DNA of 57,874 nt from an uncultured cyanobacterium (GCA_946221495.1 CAMIFA010000007.1:1-57874), one strand, 5' to 3'; shown: positions 1 through 8,746, counted from the first letter of the stretch. Program-made: numbers and translations. The notes: generated by a model from the sequence alone, not told the origin.

Positions 1-51
1 CACAAAGTACACAAAGGAATAAGAGTTTGAGAGGGTTTTTGCGTAAGTCCT
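1..51. repeat. Partial MITE-like dispersed repeat (GCGTAAGTCCT end)
   Basis: The first ~50 bases match the right half of the repeat at 15786-15877: both read CACAAAGTACACAAAGGAAT, then a GAGAG..TTTTTGCGTAAGT tract. The left half lies outside the window. The complete copy has inverted ends AGGACTTACG / GCGTAAGTTCT, so this is probably a non-coding miniature transposable element. Confidence 0.7.
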
Positions 52-73
52 GATTGAGTAGCTAGCATTTGTA

Positions 74-101
74 GAGTGCGTTACACTCGGTTAACGCACT
101 C
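74..101. terminator. GTGCGTTA palindrome downstream of cobN
   Basis: GAGTGCGTTA (74-83) pairs with TAACGCACTC (92-101) around an 8-base loop. It lies ~90 bp past the stop of the minus-strand chelatase gene and could end its transcript. GTGCGTTA/TAACGCAC palindromes also occur as dispersed repeats in cyanobacteria, so a repeat origin is equally possible. No clear U tract follows on the minus strand. Confidence 0.4.
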
Positions 102-188
102 AGCTTTCGAAAAAAAGGGCGTTAATTTTCTTACCTCAGCGAGTCGAGTTATTATCTCTTTGACTTATTAGTTAGTGAACACCGCCTT

Positions 189-3100
189 TTATCTAACCGT
201 TACACCTTCAATTTCCTCATCGGATAAATCATATAATTCGCGTAACTTCTCCAACTTCTGATCATCCGGTTGCCAAAAACCGCGCCCGTGTGCTTCTAAC
301 ATTCTGCCGACAATATTCCGAAAAGCTTCCGGATTCGCATCTTGTAATTTTTGTGCTATCTCTGCATTTAGGGCATAAGTATCAGCCGCGCCGTCATATA
401 CCCATGCATCTGTAAAATCGGCAGTACCACCCCAGCCAATTAATGCTGTCAGGCGTTGGGAAATTTCAAAAGCACCGCCTGATCCTTGATCTGCCATCGC
501 TTCAGCCCATTTGGGATTAAGCAACTTTGTGCGGTACTCCATCCGTAGCAAATCTTCTAGTTTGCGAGGCGTTGTGTCTTTAGAGAAACTTTCGACAAAA
601 CTGGCGTTAACTTTCTTACCTTGTTGTTTCTCAGCTGCGCGTTTTAATCCTCCGGTATTAGCGTAGTATTCCTGAATATCAGTTAAACCATATTCTACTG
701 AATCAATTTCTTGGACAATGGCATCACTTGTTTGCAACAATTGGCTAAGAATTTCTGGTCTAGCTTTGCCTTTATCTTGCCTACCGTAACTAAATATATT
801 GCGATCGCGCCAAGTATTACCTAGTTCATCCCCTGATTCCCAATTACCATCAACAACGCGATCGTTCACAAGTGAACCGAAATCACCAGATGGATTAGAA
901 AATAAGCGTGCAGAGGCATTCTCAACGCCTTGGGATTGCAACGCTAGATAGTGTTTGCGGATGAAATTGTGATCTTCTGGTTCCTCTGCTGTAGCCGCCC
1001 TGTGGAACAAGTCGTCCAATAATTCAATAATATTGACAAAACTATCGCGAAAAATGCCAGAGAGATTTCCTAATATATCAATACGCGGATGTCCAACATC
1101 TGCCAATGTTTTTAACTGATAGCGAACAATTCGTCCTGTTCCTTCCTTTACAGGTTCAGCACCTACTAATTCTAAAAGAATACCCAGAGATTCACCACGA
1201 GTTTTAATTGCATCTAGTCCCCACAACATTACAGCTACAGTTTCCGGATATTTCCCTTGTTCTTGCAGGTGTTGGGCAATGATATTTTTAGCAATTTCAC
1301 GTCCACGTTCATAAGCAGCAGGCGATGGCATCCGGTAGGGATCTAAAGCATGAATATTCCGCCCTGTAGGTAAAACACCAGAACCATCTCGTAATAAATC
1401 GCCACCCGCCGCCGCCGGAATATACTCGCCATTAAGTCCGCGCAATAGATTTGTTAACTCATCGCTGCTTTGGATTAATAAGTCACGAATTTCTATAGCT
1501 TCTTCTAGAAGTTGGGGGTTATTTGTTGGGGATTGGGGGTTAGGTGTAGCGTTTTGCTGGGCGATCGCCTCAATAACTTCCTGTGGTAATTCTTCGCCAA
1601 AATAAGCTTGGAGGTAACTTGTCAACTGATCTTCATTAGGTGGTTCACCTAATGTATGCAAACCAGACGAGAATAGACGATTTTCTAGAACTTGCAGATA
1701 TTCGTACAGCTGAACTAAATAATGATTAAATGCCGTGGCACTAAATAATCGCGCATTTTCTGGAGTAAAGGCAATTCCTAAATTTTTGGCATCTGCAAAC
1801 GGACAATCTGCATCTAGTCCTGTGTCGGCAATTTTTTTGCAGATTACTTCTTTAAGTGCGTAATTTTTCTCTGGATCTTCCCGATATTCAGAAATCAAAT
1901 CGCGAAGTCCAATTAGTTCTTTGTATAAGCCAGCGCGACCGTAAGGCGGTACATTGTGGGAAATTAGAACACCATAGCCGCGCCGCTTTGCCAAAATCGA
2001 CTCGGAAGGATTGTTAGCTGCATAGATATATAGATTCGGCAAATTACCCAACAGAATATCTGACCAAGAATAGCCAGTATTACCCAAGGGAGAACCAGGC
2101 AACCATTCAACTGTACCGTGCATTCCAAAGTGAACTACAGCATCAGCTTGAAAGTCATGCTGCAACCATTGATAAAAAGCAGCGTATTGGGGATGAGGAG
2201 TAAGATCGCGTTCAAACATTAGCCGCATCGGATCGCCAGCAATGCCCAAAGGTGGTTGCACACCAATCCAGACATTGCCTAACTGCACACCACCTAAAAG
2301 AAATTCATCTCCTAATGTCTTAATTCCAGTATTAGTGAGCGATCGCCATTGTTTCTCAATCCGCGACGTTCGCAGATATCCCAACCACTTTTCTAAACTA
2401 CGGACATTAACAGTAGTAGGCGTTGAAGTTTCTCCTTGTCTCCTTGTCTCCTTGTCATCCGCCTGTTTCACAAGGCGGATCAATTCTTCCCCGTCTTGGG
2501 GTAAATCTCCAACGTTGTAGCCTTCGTCTTTAAGTGCTTGGAGGAAGTTGAGGAGCGATCGCGGTACATTTAGCAGTGCGGCTGTTCCTGTAGCACCGTA
2601 GCCAGGCGGAAACCCATATAAAATAACGGCAAGGCGGCGTTGATCTGGAGGAGTTTGCCGCAAATTAATCCAGCTTTTCAATCGCCCAATTAAGCGCTGC
2701 ACTCGTTCCGGAATCAGATAAATGTCTTCCCCCACTAAGCCACCAAGCGGCACTGTATCAATTGCGCCATCTAGTTCTGGTAGGGCATACAACACCACGC
2801 TTTGCAAGCCGCCGATTCCCTGCCGTGTCCAAGAATGGATATCTTGAATTAGCAATGGTGCAGCAACGATATATGGTACATTTTTGGCACTCAAGATCCT
2901 TTTGGCAACTTCCACCTGACGACCTGCCTCCATTGAACCAGCAGGACCACCCACTAAAGGAAAGCCAATAGTAGAGACAATAGCATCTACTTGTACTGCG
3001 TCACTAGACAGTGAGAGAATTTCAACATTACCTATTTGCCTTTGATTAGTTTCATAAGCTGTAGTCAGCCAATCTCGCACAGCCACATGACCTTCAACAC

Positions 3101-3974
3101 CGTTAATAAAAATCGGCAATGGTATTAATCCAGCTTGCTCAAAAAAGTCAATTAACTGAGGAATATACGGCTGCTTAGTGATAACGTGCTTGCGATACAG
3201 CAAAATTCCTACAACTGGGTGTTGGGTAAAAACTGATGTAGTTTCCCCTTGTCCCCTTGTCTCCTTGTCCTTCTGACTCCTAACTCCTGACTCCTGACTC
3301 CTGCTGTGATACCACTCCAAATACTCACGCGGAGATGCAAAAAAGCCTTGATAGTCGGGATGCAGTAATCCCATATTTGGGGTTTCTAGCGGCGGCGGAA
3401 TTTCGCCTACGTTTAGCCCTAAATATTTTTCTGCAAGTGTCCAGAACATTGCGGCAACATTTTCTGTGCCGCCAGCATTCCAGTAACCGTAGATTATTAG
3501 CCAGTTGCGTAAATCTTGTACCTTCTGCACTGGCACAAATTTCAATAGTTTTGGTCCAACTTTTAAAAAGCTGAGATAGCCAGCGAGTCTGTCTTCTTCT
3601 CGTCCTTGGCTGAATTTATCGAGGATGAATTTAATCGGCTTCGGCATTCCTTTCGGCTTGTCGCCAATGGCAAACGCACCTATTTGAGTTAAGCTCATTA
3701 ATTCCAAGGCTGACTCAAATACCAGGCGAATTGGGATGGAAGTAAGGCGATCGCGCAGCCAGATAACTTGGTCATAATCAAATATCAGACTGCCGAAAAA
3801 GACATCAGCGCCTTGCAGTGCTGCCGCTACTTGAGCGGTGTTAGTGGTGATATTGCGATCGCTAAATACTAAAATTTCTAACTCAGGACAGCGCTGTTGC
3901 GCTAGGTGAGCCGCTTTCCGGTACAAGTCAGCGTTAAAAGATTCAAACCCAGCGATCAAAACAATGCGTTTCAT
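189..3974 (-). CDS. cobN: Large chelatase subunit, CobN/ChlH family (probable cobaltochelatase CobN)
   Basis: About 1261 residues, the usual size of the large porphyrin-binding subunit of Mg- or Co-chelatases. With ATPase subunits it inserts the metal into a tetrapyrrole in the cytoplasm. The first ~180 residues look like the DUF3479 domain of ChlH/BchH (ADVFFGSLIFDYDQ, KFVPVQKVQDLRNWL); the rest is the long CobN/Mg-chelatase domain (HFGMHGTVEWLPG, MLWGLDAIKTRGES, YGRQDKGKARPE). The ATG at 3974 is chosen over an upstream TTG because MKRIVLIAGFES is a natural N-terminus. Cyanobacteria usually carry a ChlH and a shorter paralogue called CobN, and this matches the shorter one; the metal cannot be read from sequence. 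Three low-complexity insertions (residues ~223-244, ~506-515, ~809-821) are coded by STRR-like DNA. Upstream lies a CHAD gene on the same strand. Confidence 0.8.
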   Translation of the reverse strand: MKRIVLIAGFESFNADLYRKAAHLAQQRCPELEILVFSDRNITTNTAQVAAALQGADVFFGSLIFDYDQVIWLRDRLTSIPIRLVFESALELMSLTQIGAFAIGDKPKGMPKPIKFILDKFSQGREEDRLAGYLSFLKVGPKLLKFVPVQKVQDLRNWLIIYGYWNAGGTENVAAMFWTLAEKYLGLNVGEIPPPLETPNMGLLHPDYQGFFASPREYLEWYHSRSQESGVRSQKDKETRGQGETTSVFTQHPVVGILLYRKHVITKQPYIPQLIDFFEQAGLIPLPIFINGVEGHVAVRDWLTTAYETNQRQIGNVEILSLSSDAVQVDAIVSTIGFPLVGGPAGSMEAGRQVEVAKRILSAKNVPYIVAAPLLIQDIHSWTRQGIGGLQSVVLYALPELDGAIDTVPLGGLVGEDIYLIPERVQRLIGRLKSWINLRQTPPDQRRLAVILYGFPPGYGATGTAALLNVPRSLLNFLQALKDEGYNVGDLPQDGEELIRLVKQADDKETRRQGETSTPTTVNVRSLEKWLGYLRTSRIEKQWRSLTNTGIKTLGDEFLLGGVQLGNVWIGVQPPLGIAGDPMRLMFERDLTPHPQYAAFYQWLQHDFQADAVVHFGMHGTVEWLPGSPLGNTGYSWSDILLGNLPNLYIYAANNPSESILAKRRGYGVLISHNVPPYGRAGLYKELIGLRDLISEYREDPEKNYALKEVICKKIADTGLDADCPFADAKNLGIAFTPENARLFSATAFNHYLVQLYEYLQVLENRLFSSGLHTLGEPPNEDQLTSYLQAYFGEELPQEVIEAIAQQNATPNPQSPTNNPQLLEEAIEIRDLLIQSSDELTNLLRGLNGEYIPAAAGGDLLRDGSGVLPTGRNIHALDPYRMPSPAAYERGREIAKNIIAQHLQEQGKYPETVAVMLWGLDAIKTRGESLGILLELVGAEPVKEGTGRIVRYQLKTLADVGHPRIDILGNLSGIFRDSFVNIIELLDDLFHRAATAEEPEDHNFIRKHYLALQSQGVENASARLFSNPSGDFGSLVNDRVVDGNWESGDELGNTWRDRNIFSYGRQDKGKARPEILSQLLQTSDAIVQEIDSVEYGLTDIQEYYANTGGLKRAAEKQQGKKVNASFVESFSKDTTPRKLEDLLRMEYRTKLLNPKWAEAMADQGSGGAFEISQRLTALIGWGGTADFTDAWVYDGAADTYALNAEIAQKLQDANPEAFRNIVGRMLEAHGRGFWQPDDQKLEKLRELYDLSDEEIEGVTVR
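2430..2457. repeat. STRR heptad tract inside cobN
   Basis: CTCCTTGT repeats, the same family as the intergenic tract at 11103-11163. It codes for DKETRRQGE-like residues near position 510 of the chelatase, in frame, and is probably a surface-loop insertion. Confidence 0.75.
3243..3304. repeat. Compound STRR tract inside cobN
   Basis: Two adjacent heptad families, CCCCTTGT/TCTCCTTGT and ACTCCTG, code in frame for a hydrophilic stretch (SQESGVRSQKDKETRGQG) between the N-terminal domain and the main chelatase domain. Confidence 0.75.
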
Positions 3975-3989
3975 GCCCAAAAGTAGAAA

Positions 3990-4019
3990 GGTTCCTACTC
4001 TCGATCTTAAGCAGGAACC
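3990..4019 (-). terminator. Hairpin between the CHAD gene and cobN
   Basis: GGTTCCT (3990-3996) pairs with AGGAACC (4013-4019). On the minus strand it follows the CHAD stop by ~33 bp and is followed by TTTCTACTTTT. This is a plausible, imperfect intrinsic terminator separating CHAD from the chelatase gene. Confidence 0.5.
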
Positions 4020-4051
4020 CCTAAGATGTGATTAGCAGCTTCTTAATTTTG

Positions 4052-5044
4052 CTAATTTGAATTTTTATCTCTTACTTCCTCAAAAGTAGGTTGAAGTATC
4101 GCTAAGTGAAAACCTTTCCTGATTTCGAGATTCAAGTACCGTTGCTGTAAAGTTTGCCACTGCTGCCAAGCTTGGTAACTCTTTTGTGCTAGTTGTTCTT
4201 TTAATGTGGGAACTCCAATTTTAGTCTTAGAGTCCATTGCCTGATTCAGAAACTCATTTAAAACAACACTGTCTTGCATTTCACCCAAAAGTGCTTGGAT
4301 AGTCTTCATATCTGCGAGATAAGCTTCATAGGTAGAACCGTAGAAGTCGCTAAATACTTCCATTTGGTAGCGGATGCGCTTTGTTTCTTTCCGCAAACTA
4401 TGTAGAACATCCCCGTGTGCTAATTGTTGTTCTACCATATAAGGTTGCATATCTCTAATAACGGCAACCTCTCCTTTGACTGTAGTTCCTACTAACCAGC
4501 CTGGATGTAGTAACAATTTACTTACTTCTGGTAAAAGTAAATCTGGCAGAACTTCCTGAATTGGTATTTGGGCAATTTCTGTATACTTTGGCTGCTTCAA
4601 CCACTTCTTGAGAGATTGCTTTAGAGATTGGTAGCGATCGCTTCTTAAGGTATCCCTCACTTCGGCTAAAACCTGCCGTCGCTGTTTACCTAAATAACTT
4701 AAAGCGGTTTCCAGAGACTTTTGTTCTTCTGAAGGCAAAGTTGGTTTGTATTGGTTTTCAAGTGCTTCCCGCAAAACATCTAGATCGCGCAGGCTTCCCA
4801 AAGTGTGAGCAATTTTGCCAATTTTCTTTTCTTGAGCTGACTTCGGTAAGACAATCGCTGGAGCAAAACCAGTTATCGCACTGCGGAGGCGACGCATCCC
4901 CACACGCATTTGGTGTAAATCTTCTGGAGATCGGTCTTTTAGTACATCGTCTTCATGCTTAAGGACTTTTTCGAGATGTTTATTAATCGCTAGAACTGCC
5001 CAGTCTCCTAAGGTATTAGTTTTGGTTAATGTAGATATTGCCAT
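4052..5044 (-). CDS. CHAD domain-containing protein
   Basis: 330 residues of helical, charge-rich sequence typical of a stand-alone CHAD domain. Conserved basic/histidine patches are visible: LHQMRVGMRRLRSAI near residue 43 and SLRKETKRIRYQMEVF near residue 216. CHAD (conserved histidine alpha-helical) domains bind inorganic polyphosphate and often accompany polyphosphate-related genes; the two basic helices here fit that. No CYTH triphosphatase domain is fused to it. ATG start; the gene has its own upstream spacer of ~210 bp and a hairpin downstream, so it is probably monocistronic. The role in this organism is inferred from the family only. Confidence 0.85.
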   Translation of the reverse strand: MAISTLTKTNTLGDWAVLAINKHLEKVLKHEDDVLKDRSPEDLHQMRVGMRRLRSAITGFAPAIVLPKSAQEKKIGKIAHTLGSLRDLDVLREALENQYKPTLPSEEQKSLETALSYLGKQRRQVLAEVRDTLRSDRYQSLKQSLKKWLKQPKYTEIAQIPIQEVLPDLLLPEVSKLLLHPGWLVGTTVKGEVAVIRDMQPYMVEQQLAHGDVLHSLRKETKRIRYQMEVFSDFYGSTYEAYLADMKTIQALLGEMQDSVVLNEFLNQAMDSKTKIGVPTLKEQLAQKSYQAWQQWQTLQQRYLNLEIRKGFHLAILQPTFEEVRDKNSN

Positions 5045-5256
5045 CTTAAATTGTCCGGTTTATAAAGTTTAAAACGGTGTTATGTAGGGTCTTGTATACT
5101 AACATGATACAAATTAAAGAGCGATCGCCCAGTTAGTTGTACTGAAGACAGTGAGCATAAGGCTTTTAGGGTGTGCCGTAGCAGCGCTTGAGTATTAATG
5201 AGCGATCGCGCTTTGACAAAGAGGCTATAATCGAAATTTTTTAAAGGGCAACACTT

Positions 5257-6321
5257 ATGAATAACCCGTCTTTTCTAAATCAAGTCATACTCAGATTTGA
5301 GGACGGATTCAAAGAACACCGAAAAGACGTTTCTGCAATAAGATTAACGCCTGATCAGCATTTGTTGTTGGGTTCAGATGAAACTTCAACTATTGAACGC
5401 TTATCTTTTGTTGATTCTCAAAAATTTGCAGAACATAAACAATTTCGAGTTGCAGATTTTATTGAATTACCAGAAGCAGAAGACAACGAAATTGATGTTG
5501 AAGGGCTTGCTTATGCCGAGCATTACCTTTGGTTTGTTGGCTCCCACAGTTGGAAACGCAAAAGACCAAAACCTGATAAAACTGATGTAGAAAACATTGA
5601 GCGGCTGACAAAAATTAAATCGGAAGCAAACCGCTATTTGCTAGGACGAATTCCTTTTGTAAATGGCGAATTATTACCGTTTTATCCACATCCTGATAAT
5701 CCAGATGAACAACTAAGTGCTGCCAAACTGGAAGTAACAAAATCAGGAAACGTATTAATGGATGCTCTAAAAGACGATCCGCATCTGGGCTTTTTTGTGG
5801 GAGCAGAAATTCCCGGTAAAGATAATGGTTTTGATATTGAGGGTATAGCTGTTTATCAAAATAGAATTTTTCTAGGGTTGCGTGGTCCTGTACTCCGAGG
5901 CTGGGCTGTGATGCTGGAAATCCAGCTAGAAACGAGTAACCCAGGATCATTAAATTTAAAACAAGTCGAACAGGAGAAGCAATATAAAAAGCACTTTATT
6001 TACCTGAATGGATTAGGAATTAGGGACTTGTGTTTAGAAGGTGAAAACTTACTAATATTAGCAGGACCGACAATGGATTTAGATGGTCCTGTGCGAGTTT
6101 ATCGGTTAGATAATGGTGTGAATTTACAAGAAAATATGCTATCTAAACCTAATGTAGTGTTAGAAATTCCTTATGGCATTGGTGACGATCATGCGGAAGG
6201 AATGACACTATTTAATGACATTAATCAAATACCCTCGCTGCTAGTGGTTTATGACTCACCAGCCAAAAGGAGGCTAGAGGGAGATGCTGAGGTGATAGCG
6301 GATGTATTCAAGCTGAGTTAG
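5257..6321 (+). CDS. DUF3616 domain-containing protein
   Basis: 354 residues with no signal peptide or membrane segment. Repeated segments such as VSAIRLTPDQHLLLGSDE, IDVEGLAYAEHYLWFVGS, FDIEGIAVYQNRIFLGLRG and IRDLCLEGENLLILAGP resemble beta-propeller blades, as expected for DUF3616 proteins. The biochemical function is unknown. The ATG lies ~8 bases after AAAGGG, a reasonable Shine-Dalgarno. The 3' end overlaps the convergent NIL-ferredoxin gene by 4 bp, so the two transcripts overlap tail to tail. Confidence 0.75.
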   Translation: MNNPSFLNQVILRFEDGFKEHRKDVSAIRLTPDQHLLLGSDETSTIERLSFVDSQKFAEHKQFRVADFIELPEAEDNEIDVEGLAYAEHYLWFVGSHSWKRKRPKPDKTDVENIERLTKIKSEANRYLLGRIPFVNGELLPFYPHPDNPDEQLSAAKLEVTKSGNVLMDALKDDPHLGFFVGAEIPGKDNGFDIEGIAVYQNRIFLGLRGPVLRGWAVMLEIQLETSNPGSLNLKQVEQEKQYKKHFIYLNGLGIRDLCLEGENLLILAGPTMDLDGPVRVYRLDNGVNLQENMLSKPNVVLEIPYGIGDDHAEGMTLFNDINQIPSLLVVYDSPAKRRLEGDAEVIADVFKLS

Positions 6322-6722
6322 AGATTAGTAGAAATTGCCTGAACGGGACAAGTGGGGATACATTGTTCGCAGACAATACAGCGCGATCGCGTAAACATCA
6401 ATTCAAATGTTTGCGGATCGAGTGTTAATGCTTCCGTAGGGCAAACACCAGTACACAAACCACAATCTACACAAATGTCTCGATCTACGACAATCTCAGC
6501 CATAGCGTGGGAAACATTGATCTGCTGCGATCGCATCCACTCAATTGCCGCATCTAGTTGATCGATATCTCCGGATAATTCAACTACTAGTTTGCCAATT
6601 TGGTTGGGAGCAACTTGAGCGCGGATAATATTTGCCGCTACGTTAAATTCTTTCGCTAGGCGGTAGGTAACTGGCATTTGAACAGCGCGTTTAGGAAAAG
6701 TCAACGTTACCCGTTTTTTCAC
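6318..6722 (-). CDS. NIL domain / 4Fe-4S ferredoxin
   Basis: 134 residues. The first ~75 form a NIL domain (ferredoxin-like fold first noted in methionine ABC ATPases): VTLTFPKRAVQMPVTYRLAK. Two CxxCxxCxxxCP clusters follow, CVDCGLCTGVCP (~88-99) and CIVCEQCIPTCP (~117-128), which should bind two [4Fe-4S] centres. The protein is probably a soluble electron carrier; the NIL domain may sense a sulfur ligand, but that is inference. The start is GTG (GTGAAAAAACGG) at 6722; no closer ATG keeps the NIL strand intact. It converges with the DUF3616 gene. Confidence 0.9.
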   Translation of the reverse strand: MKKRVTLTFPKRAVQMPVTYRLAKEFNVAANIIRAQVAPNQIGKLVVELSGDIDQLDAAIEWMRSQQINVSHAMAEIVVDRDICVDCGLCTGVCPTEALTLDPQTFELMFTRSRCIVCEQCIPTCPVQAISTNL

Positions 6723-6811
6723 TGCTTTTGAATTTAGGAGAGATAAAGTAAGTGTGTTTACTCTGTTTTAGCGCAGATGCACAAAGAAGCTAGAGAGATA
6801 AGAGTGTTCAG

Positions 6812-6857
6812 TCATCGGTACTCCGCCGATGCAACTTCGGCGAAGCCTGCGATGACT
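6812..6857. repeat. Small hairpin repeat, GTCATCG arms (copy 1)
   Basis: Outer arms GTCATCG (6812-6818) and CGATGAC (6851-6857) enclose GTACTCCGCC..GGCGAAGCCTG. Copies at 8224-8265 and 49079-49122 share the inner part. This copy is intergenic, just upstream of the thioredoxin gene, so it may form a hairpin in its leader. Confidence 0.8.
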
Positions 6858-6902
6858 TCGTTAAACTGAAATTACTACTTAACAAGTTTTAATAAATAGA
6901 TT

Positions 6903-7496
6903 ATGGCTGAACTACAAGAATCAAAGGTGTCTCAGGAACAAACTGAATTCAGTATTGGCAAGCGCGTCAGAAATCTCATAATTGCAATAGTTGCGATCGC
7001 GCTTACTGTAGCTTTGTTTTTGGGATTGCAAAATCAAAATCAAGCTGTTTCTCTGACTAAATTAGATGAACAGTCCACGCCGCTAGATGTGGCTTTAAGC
7101 AACGGTAAGCCAACGCTAATGGAGTTTTATGCTAATTGGTGTACCAGTTGTCAAGCAATGGCTCCTGATATTGCACAGTTAGAAAAGCAGTATGCAAATA
7201 CTGTAAATTTCGTGATGCTGAACGTAGATAATACCAAATGGCTACCAGAGATTTTGAAGTATCGCGTCGATGGAATTCCGCATTTTGTGTTTATGAACAA
7301 CGAAGGCGTGGCGATCGCCGGAGCAATTGGTAAACAGCCACTTACAGTCATGACAACGAACTTAGAAGCTCTAATTGCGGGTTTACCCCTACCTTATGCT
7401 CAAAGTAATGGTCAAGTTTCTAAATTTGATGCACCAGTAGCACCCGCAGGTAATTCAGATGATCCGCGCCTTCATGGTAGCCAGGTAGTGAATTAA
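6903..7496 (+). CDS. txlA: Membrane-anchored thioredoxin-like protein (TxlA/HCF164 type)
   Basis: 197 residues: a short cytoplasmic N-terminus, one membrane segment (~25-45, LIIAIVAIALTVALFLGL), then a thioredoxin fold with the active site WCTSC at ~80-84 and the cis-proline region DGIPHFVFM near residue 122. In cyanobacteria and chloroplasts, TxlA/HCF164 proteins pass electrons to the lumen/periplasm and support cytochrome b6f/c biogenesis. The single N-terminal anchor and the length fit that family. ATG start; the upstream region holds a small hairpin repeat. The neighbours do not form an obvious redox operon. The tail after ~165 is Pro/Ala/Ser-rich. Confidence 0.85.
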   Translation: MAELQESKVSQEQTEFSIGKRVRNLIIAIVAIALTVALFLGLQNQNQAVSLTKLDEQSTPLDVALSNGKPTLMEFYANWCTSCQAMAPDIAQLEKQYANTVNFVMLNVDNTKWLPEILKYRVDGIPHFVFMNNEGVAIAGAIGKQPLTVMTTNLEALIAGLPLPYAQSNGQVSKFDAPVAPAGNSDDPRLHGSQVVN

Positions 7497-7560
7497 AAGT
7501 TAGCTTAATCAACAATCAGACATTTATCTACTCTGGGTATTCAGTTTGCTAGCTGAAGAT

Positions 7561-7803
7561 TTAATTTTGCGCTTTCTCTGGCTGAGACTCTAAAATACCA
7601 CTGCGGATTACAAGTTTGGGCCAAATTAACAGAAAATAGACCATCCAGATCAATAAAGGGATTGAGACAAGAATTGTTACCCAAAGGCTCTTAAATAGTA
7701 ACCAGCTACCAGTAATTAGCGTCATCCCTGTAAGGAGTATAGACCAAGGTTGACACCACCAAGGTTTATAACTCCAAGGGCTAACAGTTTGTTCAGATTT
7801 CAT
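7561..7803 (-). CDS. Small membrane protein, DUF6737-like
   Basis: 80 residues from the ATG at 7803. The motif YKPWWCQPWSILLTG is followed by two hydrophobic segments (~20-38 and ~42-62, WVTILVSIPLLIWMVYFLLIW), so it is a small two-pass membrane protein. The YKPWWCQPWSI motif is what I associate with a conserved cyanobacterial family of unknown function (DUF6737). A longer frame runs upstream to 7926, but those residues are unlike a membrane protein and would overlap the start of the Uma2 relic, so the short form is preferred. Function unknown. Confidence 0.65.
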   Translation of the reverse strand: MKSEQTVSPWSYKPWWCQPWSILLTGMTLITGSWLLFKSLWVTILVSIPLLIWMVYFLLIWPKLVIRSGILESQPEKAQN

Positions 7804-7865
7804 AGCACTGTAAATAATCAGTTTATTCACGATCCAGGTTAATTCAAAACAGGCGATCGCGTCAG

Positions 7866-8468
7866 ATGACAACCACACTCCACAAGGTAATAACGCTAGA
7901 GGAGTTTCTGAGACTACCAGAGACAAAGCCTGCTAGCGAATTTATCAAAGAGTATCTACCAGAAACCCATGCCTCAAGGCAAGCACTCAAGGGCTAAGCT
8001 AAAGCTTTGTGATGCAGTAAATCAATTTGCCGAGGAGCGAAAAATTACCTTAGCGTTTCCAGAACTGCGTGCGTCTATGCCGGACGTTCAATAGTACCCG
8101 ATGCAACAGTTTTTTCCTGGGAAAGAATTCCTGTTGATGCTGATGGGGAAATTCAAAATGTGTTTAATATCCATCCAGATGTGACAATTGAGATTCTCTC
8201 GCCCGATCAAAAGCCAACAAAAGTCATCGGTACTCCGGCTTTAAAAGCCGGAGCCTGCGATGACTTCGTAATTAGTAATATTTTGCACTGCCTTAAGCAT
8301 GGCACTCAAATAGGATGGTTTATCGATCCAGAAGAGCGCACTCTTTTGGCGTTTCTACCGAATCAGCAACCAATAGAATTGATTGGAGATGATCAATTGC
8401 CGATGCCAGAATTTCTAGAACTAAATTTAAGCGTTAATCAAGTGTTTGGTTGGTTAAAAGCAGCGTAA
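7866..8468 (+). pseudogene. Uma2 family restriction-endonuclease-like protein, broken
   Basis: Reading on + from the ATG at 7866 gives a Uma2 N-terminus (TLEEFLRLPETKPASEF). The homologous reading then changes frame near 7945 (KPMPQGKHSRAKLKLCDAVN...LAFPELR), and again near 8072 (CVYAGRSIVPDATVFSWERI...), with in-frame stops in the abandoned frames. The last part (VFNIHPDVTIEILSPDQ, GWFIDPEERTLLAFLP) is a good Uma2 C-terminal half and stays open to 8468. A 45-nt hairpin repeat is also inserted in frame after KVIG. Uma2 proteins (DUF820, PD-(D/E)xK fold) are very common in cyanobacteria. Two frameshifts plus the insertion make this a pseudogene unless they are sequencing errors. Confidence 0.85.
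8224..8265. repeat. Small hairpin repeat, GTCATCG arms (copy 2, inside Uma2)
   Basis: GTCATCG (8224-8230) and CGATGAC (8259-8265) flank GTACTCCGGC-TTTAAAA-GCCGGAGCCTG. It adds 15 codons in frame between KVIG and NILHCL of the Uma2 reading frame. Confidence 0.85.
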
Positions 8469-8530
8469 ACAGACGATTGCTCCTACTTGATTCTGTAGTT
8501 AATAGTTGTAGTGACTTACAGCGAGGACGG

Positions 8531-8746
8531 ATGCCTAAGAAAATTAGAGAATTAAAGACAATATTGCTAAAAGCTGGGTTTATCTATCGTCCTGCTAAAG
8601 GTAGTCATACCTTCTGGACTCACTCGTTAATACCCGATCAACCTGTTACTATCGCTGGAAAGGATGGAGATGATGCACCGCGATATTTAGAGAAGCAAGT
8701 AGATCGCACTTTAAAGAAGCTAGAGGAATTGGAGGAAGAAGAATGA
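8531..8746 (+). CDS. hicA: HicA-type toxin (mRNA interferase)
   Basis: 71 residues from the ATG at 8531 (MPKKIRELKTILLKAGF). It has the HicA double-stranded-RNA-binding-like fold with the conserved glycine-histidine, AKGSHTFWTH at ~22-31; the histidine is the usual catalytic residue for mRNA cleavage. The C-terminus is unusually rich in Glu/Lys (LKKLEELEEEE). An upstream extension to 8450 exists but lacks family character. The gene overlaps hicB by 4 bp (ATGA), typical of a co-translated toxin-antitoxin pair. Confidence 0.9.
   Translation: MPKKIRELKTILLKAGFIYRPAKGSHTFWTHSLIPDQPVTIAGKDGDDAPRYLEKQVDRTLKKLEELEEEE

Noticed and set aside
3975..4051. Cobalamin riboswitch before the CobN-type gene
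   Set aside because: Only 77 bp separate it from the CHAD gene, too short for the aptamer, and no B12-box-like sequence is seen.
5615..5950. 111-codon minus-strand frame within the DUF3616 gene
   Set aside because: Shadow of the real gene, with no ribosome site and no conserved motif.
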